A DNA stretch of 5,392 nucleotides, taken from contig MHDY01000072.1 of assembly GCA_001803705.1 (NCBI GenBank), positions 7,303 to 12,694 on the forward strand, given 5' to 3'. The DNA is from Nitrospirae bacterium GWC2_56_14. GTDB lineage: Bacteria; Nitrospirota; UBA9217. Shown here piece by piece: positions 1-5,392 of the stretch. The notes under the pieces are model-generated. The model ran no database searches, had not been told where the DNA came from, and worked only from the letters and a program-made list of their open reading frames with translations. Positions within the stretch are counted from its first letter, which is position 1; each line of letters opens with the position of its first letter. Made by a program: the position numbers and the translations under genes.

Positions 1-190
1 TCGTTTTGTTCATCTTGAGGCTTTTGAGCCTCCGTTTTTTCGCCTCTATCCGTTTCCGCTTCTTTTTGATAGAGGGTTTCTCGTAATGGCGCCTGTTCTT
101 CAGTTCCCGAAACAGGCCATCGGTCTGCATCTTACGTTTGAGAAGCCGAATGGCTTTTTCTATATTTTTATCGTCAACCCTTATCTCCAA
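1..190 (-). CDS. rpsU: 30S ribosomal protein S21 (partial, 3' end outside the window)
   Basis: This is a small, very basic protein of the 30S subunit that acts in mRNA binding and translation initiation. Sixty-three codons are visible and no stop is reached, so the C-terminus lies beyond base 1; the usual family length is about 60-70 aa, so little is missing. The N-terminal part reads (M)EIRVDDKNIEKAIRLLKRK, followed by the S21 hallmark GLFRELKNRRHYEKPS at about residues 25-40 and then a Lys/Arg-rich tail (about 41-61). The start is taken as TTG at 190-188. It restores the family's usual N-terminus, no ATG or GTG lies in frame before residue 21, and a GGAGGAAGGAAG stretch precedes it. The start overlaps the end of the upstream RRM gene by 10 nt, which suggests translational coupling in one operon. 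The family call is seen directly; the TTG start is inferred but well supported. Confidence 0.93.
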   Translation of the reverse strand, partial: MEIRVDDKNIEKAIRLLKRKMQTDGLFRELKNRRHYEKPSIKKKRKRIEAKKRRLKSLKMNKT

Positions 191-540
191 TTATTCGACT
201 TCCTTCCTCCGCCGCCACCGCCACCGCCGCGATCAAATCCGGAACGCTGTCCACCCCTGCCGCCTCCGCCACCGCCGGTCCGGGGACGGTCCGTTTGGGG
301 CCGAGCCTCACTGACGTTGATCGTCCGGTCCAGAACGGCCGTGCCGTTCAGCGTCGCGATCGCCTTATCAGCGTCCTCGTCAGCAGCCATTTCGACGAAG
401 CCGAAACCCTTTGACCGGCCTGTTGCAGCATCCGTGATGATCCTTACCGACTGGACTTCCCCGAGTGCCGCGAATACTTCCTTCAGACTGTCTTCGGTCA
501 CGTTGTACGACAAGTTTCCCACATACAGTTTCTTTGCCAT
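181..540 (-). CDS. RRM-domain RNA-binding protein with glycine-rich tail (cyanobacterial Rbp type)
   Basis: This is a 119-aa single-RRM RNA-binding protein, probably cytoplasmic, binding single-stranded RNA. The RRM fills residues 3-80. RNP2 is LYVGNL at 5-10 and RNP1 is KGFGFVEM at 44-51, with the aromatic residues Y6, F46 and F48 that stack on RNA bases. After DRTINVSEARP the chain becomes a low-complexity tail (89-112) of Gly with a few Arg, ending in RKSNNWR. This is the layout of bacterial/cyanobacterial Rbp proteins and resembles plant glycine-rich RNA-binding proteins. An in-frame ATG at 564 would add eight residues, but AGGAGG lies 5 nt before the ATG at 540 and MAKKLYVGNL is the family's usual N-terminus, so 540 is chosen. 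The stop codon overlaps the rpsU start. The gene is preceded by a leader of about 218 nt with its own promoter and terminator hairpin. Family members are often cold-induced; that role here is inference. Confidence 0.93.
   Translation of the reverse strand: MAKKLYVGNLSYNVTEDSLKEVFAALGEVQSVRIITDAATGRSKGFGFVEMAADEDADKAIATLNGTAVLDRTINVSEARPQTDRPRTGGGGGGRGGQRSGFDRGGGGGGGGRKSNNWR
199..210 (-). promoter_or_regulatory. Ribosome binding site of rpsU, inside the RRM gene
   Basis: On the minus strand the purine run GGAGGAAGGAAG ends 8 nt before the TTG start of rpsU. It is also coding sequence for the end of the glycine tail of the RRM protein. It is the main support for the TTG start, and it means ribosomes finishing the RRM gene would pass directly over the rpsU initiation site. 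Confidence 0.6.
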
Positions 541-545
541 TTGTT

Positions 546-551
546 CCTCCT
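546..551 (-). promoter_or_regulatory. Ribosome binding site that sets the RRM gene start
   Basis: A full AGGAGG on the minus strand, 5 nt (AACAA) before the ATG at 540. It lies downstream of the alternative in-frame ATG at 564, so it decides in favour of the shorter 119-aa product. Confidence 0.85.
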
Positions 552-568
552 GTCTGTTGTTCACTCAC

Positions 569-629
569 TACGGTCGCACATGTCTGCTACTTTGTTCGCA
601 TCAGGGAACCGGGTCCCGTCGAAACCGTA
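569..629 (-). promoter_or_regulatory. Possible long-range stem in the leader just before the ribosome binding site
   Basis: On the minus strand TACGGT (629-624) is exactly complementary to ACCGTA (574-569). The pairing encloses about 49 nt that include a short GGGA/TCCC hairpin (615-602). The stem closes about 17 nt upstream of the AGGAGG, so it could influence ribosome access. Six base pairs is short enough to arise by chance. Confidence 0.3.
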
Positions 630-646
630 CTGTTTTCAGGTGGTTT

Positions 647-663
647 TCAGCGTTTCACGCTGA
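647..663 (-). promoter_or_regulatory. Leader hairpin with GAA loop
   Basis: TCAGCGT-GAA-ACGCTGA on the minus strand is a perfect 7-bp stem with a three-base loop, 18 nt after the T-run of the leader terminator. It is not followed by a U-tract, so it is not itself a terminator. It may be a processing or stability element for the read-through transcript. Confidence 0.45.
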
Positions 664-681
664 GGTTTTCCGCATGGCAAT

Positions 682-715
682 AAAAAAAGACCGCAAAATA
701 TAAGTTTTTGCAGTC
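682..715 (-). terminator. Intrinsic terminator (leader attenuator and/or der terminator)
   Basis: On the minus strand GACTGCAAAA (715-706), a 7-nt loop (705-699) and TTTTGCGGTC (698-689) form a 10-bp stem containing one G-U pair, followed at once by seven T's (688-682). This is the textbook layout of a Rho-independent terminator, although four A-U pairs next to the loop make it only moderately strong. The + strand lacks a T-run after the stem, so it acts leftwards. It lies 88 nt after the der stop and could end der transcripts. It also lies downstream of the promoter at 765-793, so it must act on that promoter's transcript too. Confidence 0.7.
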
Positions 716-758
716 CCAACCGATTAACAAAAACTCCGAAGGTTGTTTATGATAATCT
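682..758 (-). ncRNA. Candidate short RNA: attenuated leader or independent sRNA of about 77 nt
   Basis: The span between the predicted start near 758 and the end of the terminator T-run would make a free RNA of about 77 nt. It could fold into two adjacent hairpins: CAACC (745-741) with GGTTG (721-717), then the terminator stem beginning at 715. The first hairpin's loop contains a CTTCGG motif that can form a small internal stem. No known RNA family is recognised. The RNA's existence depends on the promoter and terminator both being active. Confidence 0.4.
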
Positions 759-764
759 GCATAC

Positions 765-793
765 AGTATAGGTGGCATGCAAAGAAAAGTCAA
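765..793 (-). promoter_or_regulatory. Strong sigma-70 type promoter for the RRM-rpsU leader
   Basis: On the minus strand TTGACT (793-788) and TATACT (770-765) match the -35 and -10 consensus at 5/6 each, with an ideal 17-bp spacer. An A/T-rich tract (GAAAATAATAAAA) just upstream, overlapping the end of der, resembles an UP element. Transcription would start near 758. The -35 box is only 9 bp beyond the der stop codon. Confidence 0.78.
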
Positions 794-802
794 CCCGTTT
801 TA

Positions 803-2155
803 TTATTTTCGACGCTTGGCCGGCCTTTGGCGCGGTGTTTCCTCTTCTCTGCGCCGTTTGGGGTAAATCCGGACCGGCGTGCCCAGGAAGCCGAAGGCCC
901 GGCGCAGATTGTTCTCGATGAAGCGAAGATAGGAAAAGTGAACGCCGTCGGGGTAGTTGACGAAGACCACGAAGGTCGGCGGTTTGATGTCCACCTGGGT
1001 GATGTAGTAGTACTTCACCCGTTTGCCGCGATAGAGCGGGGGCTCGTGGTGCGCGGCAAGTTTTTCGAAGACCCGGTTCAGGTCCGCCGTGGCGACCCGC
1101 TTCGAGGCTTCGAGCATGACCTTGTCGATCTCGTCGAAGACCTTGGTGATGCGCTGCCGCGTCAAGGCCGACATGGTGAGCACGGGCGCGTAGTCGACGA
1201 ACTTGAGCTTCTGCTCGGCCTGCGCCATCATCCGTTTGTATTCCTCTTCCTTGTCGGCGACGAGGTCCCATTTGTTCAGGATGATGATGATCGCCTTGCC
1301 GGCCTCGTGCGCCAGGCCGATGATCCGTTCGTCCTGCTCGGTGATTCCTTCGACGGCATCGAGCAGAACGAGCGCCACGTCGGCGCGGTCCAGGCTTTTG
1401 ATGGCCCGCATGACGCTGTACTTCTCGACGCCCTGGGTGACCCTGCCGCGGCTCCTGATGCCTGCCGTGTCCACCAGCACATATTTCCGGCCGTAGTACT
1501 GGTACAGGCTGTCCACGGCGTCCCTGGTCGTGCCCGAGACGGGGCTTACGATCATCCGGTCCTCGCCGATGAGCGCGTTGATGAACGACGATTTTCCCAC
1601 GTTGGGCCTGCCGATGATGGCGATGCGCGGATGGTCCTCATCCGGTTCGGGACCGGTCACGGGAAGGAGTTTTGTCAGCTCATCAAGGAGTTCGGAAAAG
1701 CCTGCGCCATGCTGCGCTGAAAGGGGATAGAGCGTATCGATGCCGAGGCGGTAAAAGTCCAGAATGAGACCCTCATGCCGGGCCCCATCAACTTTGTTCA
1801 CGGCATACAGCACGGGTTTGCCCGAGGCCCGGAGCCGCTGGCACACTTCGATATCGGCCGGCAGCAGGCCCTGCTGTCCGTCCATAAGGAAAACGATGAT
1901 GTCCGCTTCTTCGATGGCGAGCGTGGTCTGCTCGCGCATCTTGGTGTACATGGGGTCGTCGGTCTCGGGCTCGAACCCTCCCGTGTCGATGATCAGGAAA
2001 TGCCTGCCCTCCCATTCCGCATTGGCGTAGTTGCGGTCCCGCGTAACGCCGGGCTTGTCCTCGACGATGGCGAGGTTCCTGCCGATGATCCGGTTAAAGA
2101 GGGTGGATTTGCCGACATTGGGCCGGCCGACTATGGCGATGACTGGTTTGGACAT
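803..2155 (-). CDS. der: Ribosome-assembly GTPase Der (EngA), two GTPase domains plus KH-like domain
   Basis: Der is an essential double GTPase needed for late maturation of the 50S ribosomal subunit in the cytoplasm. This copy is complete at 450 aa, normal for the family. GTPase domain 1 has the P-loop GRPNVGKS at 10-17, PGVTRD at 35-40, DTGG at 57-60 and NKVD at 120-123. GTPase domain 2 has GRPNVGKS at 182-189, SGTTRD at 207-212, DTAG at 229-232 and NKWD at 294-297. The C-terminal KH-like domain (about 350-435) ends in a very basic tail, PAKRRK. All nucleotide-binding motifs are intact in both domains. I chose ATG at 2155. A GTG two codons upstream (2161) is possible, but the only Shine-Dalgarno-like bases (GAG) lie 5 nt before the ATG and too close to the GTG. 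The gene is transcribed away from the DUF4124 gene and in the same direction as the RRM-rpsU pair. Confidence 0.98.
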   Translation of the reverse strand: MSKPVIAIVGRPNVGKSTLFNRIIGRNLAIVEDKPGVTRDRNYANAEWEGRHFLIIDTGGFEPETDDPMYTKMREQTTLAIEEADIIVFLMDGQQGLLPADIEVCQRLRASGKPVLYAVNKVDGARHEGLILDFYRLGIDTLYPLSAQHGAGFSELLDELTKLLPVTGPEPDEDHPRIAIIGRPNVGKSSFINALIGEDRMIVSPVSGTTRDAVDSLYQYYGRKYVLVDTAGIRSRGRVTQGVEKYSVMRAIKSLDRADVALVLLDAVEGITEQDERIIGLAHEAGKAIIIILNKWDLVADKEEEYKRMMAQAEQKLKFVDYAPVLTMSALTRQRITKVFDEIDKVMLEASKRVATADLNRVFEKLAAHHEPPLYRGKRVKYYYITQVDIKPPTFVVFVNYPDGVHFSYLRFIENNLRRAFGFLGTPVRIYPKRRREEETPRQRPAKRRK

Positions 2156-2186
2156 GATCACTCGATAATAACCACGGAGGCAGCGG

Positions 2187-2200
2187 CGCGGCGGACCGCG
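2187..2200 (-). promoter_or_regulatory. GC-rich hairpin in the der leader
   Basis: CGCGG-TCCG-CCGCG on the minus strand is a perfect 5-bp GC stem with a 4-nt loop, about 31-45 nt upstream of the der ATG and inside the predicted 5' UTR. There is no U-tract. It may be a minor structural element or simply chance in GC-rich sequence. Confidence 0.25.
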
Positions 2201-2242
2201 ACCAATGCAGGGTTACGCCTTTCTCAATGGTTGACAGCGGGC

Positions 2243-2272
2243 ACTATAGCATCATTGCGCGCTTCAATACAA
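2243..2272 (-). promoter_or_regulatory. Probable der promoter with extended -10
   Basis: On the minus strand TATAGT (2248-2243, 5/6 to the -10 consensus) is preceded by TGC, forming an extended -10 (TGnTATAGT). A weak -35-like TTGTAT (2272-2267, 3/6) lies 18 bp upstream. A start near 2236 would give a der leader of about 80 nt. An extended -10 often compensates for a poor -35. No competing candidate is as good in the der/DUF4124 gap. Confidence 0.5.
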
Positions 2273-2332
2273 GAAAAAACCTTGCGAAGCACTGCTGTTT
2301 ATGTTATTTATTGACATTCTGCGGTCCCGAAC

Positions 2333-2338
2333 AGGAGG
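2333..2338 (+). promoter_or_regulatory. Ribosome binding site that sets the DUF4124 gene start
   Basis: A full AGGAGG sits 5 nt before GTG at 2344. It excludes the longer in-frame opening from 2227, which would place ordinary soluble residues in front of a clear signal peptide. Confidence 0.8.
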
Positions 2339-2343
2339 TTCTG

Positions 2344-2877
2344 GTGAGTGTAAGGAACAGTGTGGTTGTCACGGCATTTTTCATTCTGCTGTTCTCCGCA
2401 TCGCATGCTTCCGCGGAGCTTTACCGGTGGGTGGACAGGGACGGGCAGGAGTTTTTCACGAACGAGCGCTCGAAGGTCCCGCAGGAGTACCAGCGCACGG
2501 CCAGGCCGGTAAAGACCGACGACAGCCGGGTCAGCGTCGGAGAGAAACCGGCACGGCCGCATTCGCCGGCCGTGGAAGTCAAGGAACACCGTGACAGGAA
2601 CGGGCGCAACGAAGCATGGTGGCACCGGCGTGCCGAAAGCCAGCGCCTGGAACTTCGCAAATTCGAGGACGAACTTGATCTGCTCGTGAAGAAAGAGCAG
2701 GACCAGGAAAAGAATGCATCAAGGGCATCGGTCAAAAAGAAAAAGTCCTCAGCGGCCCATGACCGGAAAAAGCTGCAGCTGGAAAAGAAGATCGCCCAGG
2801 CAAAACGCCGGCTTGAGGTGGACCTTCCCGAAGAAGCGCGCAAAGCTGATGCGTACCCGGGATGGCTGCGGGAATAG
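2344..2877 (+). CDS. Secreted DUF4124-domain protein with basic coiled-coil tail
   Basis: This is an exported protein of 177 aa with no assigned function. The N-terminus is a signal peptide: MSVRN, a hydrophobic core at about 7-18, and a likely signal peptidase I site after HASA (cut between A24 and E25). It is followed directly by the DUF4124 motif ELYRWVDRDGQEFFTN (25-40), a short domain found at the N-terminus of many periplasmic proteins of Gram-negative bacteria. Residues 50-90 are polar and probably disordered. From about 95 to 160 the chain is rich in Lys, Arg, Glu and Gln with spaced Leu, consistent with one or two coiled-coil helices (EDELDLLVKKEQ, LQLEKKIAQAKRRLEVD). It ends in YPGWLRE. 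There are no Cys residues or catalytic motifs. The GTG start is fixed by AGGAGG 5 nt upstream. The PilZ gene follows after 27 nt, so an operon is likely. Export and domain are seen in the sequence; any envelope or scaffold role is inference. Confidence 0.88.
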   Translation: MSVRNSVVVTAFFILLFSASHASAELYRWVDRDGQEFFTNERSKVPQEYQRTARPVKTDDSRVSVGEKPARPHSPAVEVKEHRDRNGRNEAWWHRRAESQRLELRKFEDELDLLVKKEQDQEKNASRASVKKKKSSAAHDRKKLQLEKKIAQAKRRLEVDLPEEARKADAYPGWLRE

Positions 2878-2904
2878 CCGGGCTGCTCCCGGGACCAGGG
2901 TGTT

Positions 2905-3579
2905 ATGAAAACAATCATCATTGCTGAGAACCTCCTGCCGTTCTTCGACAGTAAGAACAGCATCTTCAGAAGGGGTGGCATCGCGTTTTTTACCGCCCAA
3001 ACTTCGGAAGAGATCGTTAATCTTCACGGGGTGAAGAATGCGGATCTTATTATAACCGCTCAGACCCTTCCGCTCATGGGCGCGCTCAAACTGTGCGCCG
3101 CCATCCGCAGTGACGACCAGCTGAAGAAAGTGTCTATCATCGTGACCGGCGACACCAGCGGGGAGAGCGGAGCTGCCTGTCTGGAGGCGGGGGCCAACGC
3201 CTTTATCCCGGCGCCGGTGGACCCCGTGGCGCTTTTTTCCAAAGTGTCCGAACTGCTCCTGGTGCCGCAGCGGAAGGAGATGCGGGTGCTGCTGCGCGCC
3301 TCCGTGAAAGGACTGGAAGGCGATACGTCCTTTTTCGCGGCGTCAAAGAATATCAGCATCTCGGGCATGATGCTGGAGGCCGACCGGAGCCTGGCGATGG
3401 GGGACCGGCTGACCTGCTCGTTTAACATCGCACACAGCGAGATCAAGGTCTCCTGCATGATCGTACGGGTGGACCGGGTCTCTTCCGGGAGAAACCAGTA
3501 CGGCGTGGAGTTCCTGAACCTGGATACGAAGTCGATGATCATCATAGAAAATTATGTCAAAGCCCAGGCACGGCAATAG
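2905..3579 (+). CDS. Degenerate receiver domain fused to PilZ (c-di-GMP-binding) domain
   Basis: This is a cytoplasmic protein of 224 aa without signal peptide or membrane segment. Residues 1-118 follow the pattern of a response-regulator receiver: KTIIIAEN for strand 1, ADLIITAQTLPLMG around strand 3, SIIVTGD for strand 4 and NAFIPAPVDP for strand 5. The key residues are altered: the acidic pair is E8-N9, the phospho-acceptor Asp position is A52, and the strand-5 Lys position is A103. Only T81 is kept, so it is unlikely to be phosphorylated. Residues about 121-220 form a PilZ domain with both c-di-GMP motifs intact: RxxxR at R123-R127 and NxSxxG at N149-G154. It therefore probably senses c-di-GMP, and the pseudo-receiver would serve for protein contacts. 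An AGGG-type Shine-Dalgarno (2897-2900) lies 4 nt before the ATG. It lies between the DUF4124 gene and leuS, probably in one operon. The target process (motility, polysaccharide, adhesion) cannot be told from the sequence. Confidence 0.9.
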   Translation: MKTIIIAENLLPFFDSKNSIFRRGGIAFFTAQTSEEIVNLHGVKNADLIITAQTLPLMGALKLCAAIRSDDQLKKVSIIVTGDTSGESGAACLEAGANAFIPAPVDPVALFSKVSELLLVPQRKEMRVLLRASVKGLEGDTSFFAASKNISISGMMLEADRSLAMGDRLTCSFNIAHSEIKVSCMIVRVDRVSSGRNQYGVEFLNLDTKSMIIIENYVKAQARQ

Positions 3580-3583
3580 CCGT
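3570..3583 (+). other. Small hairpin across the PilZ gene stop codon
   Basis: ACGGC-AATA-GCCGT is a perfect 5-bp stem whose loop and 3' arm contain the TAG stop (3577-3579). A T-rich stretch (TTCTTGTTTTT, 3589-3599) follows, but only after 5 further bases. It is too short and too far from the T's to be called a terminator. It could cause partial attenuation before leuS or stabilise the mRNA end. Confidence 0.3.
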
Positions 3584-3614
3584 TCCGGTTCTTGTTTTTC
3601 AGAGTTCATGCAGC

Positions 3615-3620
3615 GGGAGG
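3615..3620 (+). promoter_or_regulatory. Ribosome binding site that sets the leuS TTG start
   Basis: GGGAGG lies 6 nt before TTG at 3627. The nearby ATG (3608) and GTG (3622) are out of frame with leuS, so the TTG is the only start that combines good spacing with the usual LeuRS N-terminus. Confidence 0.75.
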
Positions 3621-3626
3621 GGTGGG

Positions 3627-5392
<1,766 letters not shown>

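Larger units (their letters stand above)
541..758 (-). promoter_or_regulatory. Long structured 5' leader of the RRM-rpsU operon
   Basis: From the predicted transcription start near 758 to the ATG at 540 there are about 218 untranslated nucleotides, unusually long for a small bacterial gene. In transcript order the leader holds a CAACC/GGTTG pairing (741-745 with 717-721), the intrinsic-terminator hairpin (682-715), a 7-bp hairpin with a GAA loop (647-663), a long-range 6-bp pairing (624-629 with 569-574), and the Shine-Dalgarno sequence (546-551). I do not recognise a known riboswitch. No convincing peptide is encoded. Long structured leaders are typical of cold-shock or attenuation-controlled genes; which applies here is inference. 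Confidence 0.6.

Noticed and set aside
586..630. tmRNA-like string GGTTTCGACGGG in the RRM leader
   Set aside because: The string resembles part of the tmRNA 5' end, but no acceptor stem, tag frame, T-arm or CCA end is present nearby, so it is a chance match.
561..676. Very short upstream frames in the RRM leader (for example six codons from the ATG near 584)
   Set aside because: They have no ribosome binding site or regulatory codon bias and are expected by chance in a leader of this length.
86..703. Open frame on the + strand with runs of proline
   Set aside because: The proline runs are the reverse complement of the GGN codons of the RRM protein's glycine tail. The frame also crosses rpsU and the RRM gene and shows no family resemblance.
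727..762. Possible 12-codon leader peptide ATG at 762 on the minus strand
   Set aside because: The ATG overlaps the region just after the -10 box and lies upstream of the predicted transcription start, with no Shine-Dalgarno.
743..1720. Long open frame of 325 codons on the + strand opposite der
   Set aside because: It runs antisense to an unambiguous der gene, has no Shine-Dalgarno or recognisable domain, and is the kind of frame that GC-biased third positions create on the opposite strand.
2231..2316. Two exact TTGACA boxes on the + strand (2231-2236 and 2311-2316) as promoters for the DUF4124 gene
   Set aside because: Neither has a -10-like hexamer at 16-18 bp; for the second, that position falls on the Shine-Dalgarno. 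A weak alternative (TTGCGA 2282-2287 with TATTTA 2305-2310, 17-bp spacer) is only 3/6 at the -10, so no promoter is called for this operon.
2227..2343. N-terminal extension of the DUF4124 protein from the ATG at 2227
   Set aside because: It would place 39 non-conserved residues before a clear signal peptide and ignore the perfect AGGAGG in front of GTG 2344.
3580..3626. T-box or other leucine-responsive leader before leuS
   Set aside because: The gap is only 47 nt, far too short for a T-box, and no specifier or T-box sequence is seen.

Overview
The window looks like an ordinary chromosomal segment of a GC-rich Gram-negative bacterium. The genes are essential or conserved. One encodes an exported protein with a signal peptide and one a c-di-GMP-type PilZ protein. 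The rpsU sequence style and the PilZ/DUF4124 content would fit Nitrospirota or a Desulfobacterota/Geobacter-like lineage; this is an impression from family resemblance, and I cannot fix the phylum. I see no mobile element, CRISPR array, tRNA, rRNA or toxin-antitoxin pair.

Left part (1-2272), all read leftwards. From right to left it holds der (ribosome-assembly GTPase, 450 aa), a compact regulatory region, an RRM-type RNA-binding protein (119 aa), and rpsU (ribosomal protein S21, cut by the window edge). The rpsU start codon lies inside the last codons of the RRM gene, so the two are probably one translationally coupled operon. Between der and the RRM gene is a near-consensus sigma-70 promoter (-35 at 788-793, -10 at 765-770, 17-bp spacer). 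It is followed about 43-76 nt after the predicted transcription start by an intrinsic-terminator hairpin with seven U's (682-715), well before the RRM start codon. The RRM-rpsU operon therefore seems to be read through a leader of about 218 nt that contains its own terminator. This implies attenuation, a small RNA, or both, and it is the most interesting feature here.

Right part (2333-5392), read rightwards and divergent from der. It holds a DUF4124 signal-peptide protein with a basic coiled-coil tail, a two-domain protein with a degenerate receiver domain and a canonical PilZ domain, and leuS (leucyl-tRNA synthetase), which runs off the window just after the KMSKS motif. The spacings of 27 and 47 nt suggest a single transcript.

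Four of the six genes (rpsU, RRM protein, der, leuS) serve translation or RNA metabolism. The DUF4124 and PilZ genes are the accessory part, with a possible role in c-di-GMP signalling and the envelope. Three of the six starts are not AUG (TTG for rpsU and leuS, GTG for the DUF4124 gene), but each is supported by a Shine-Dalgarno sequence.
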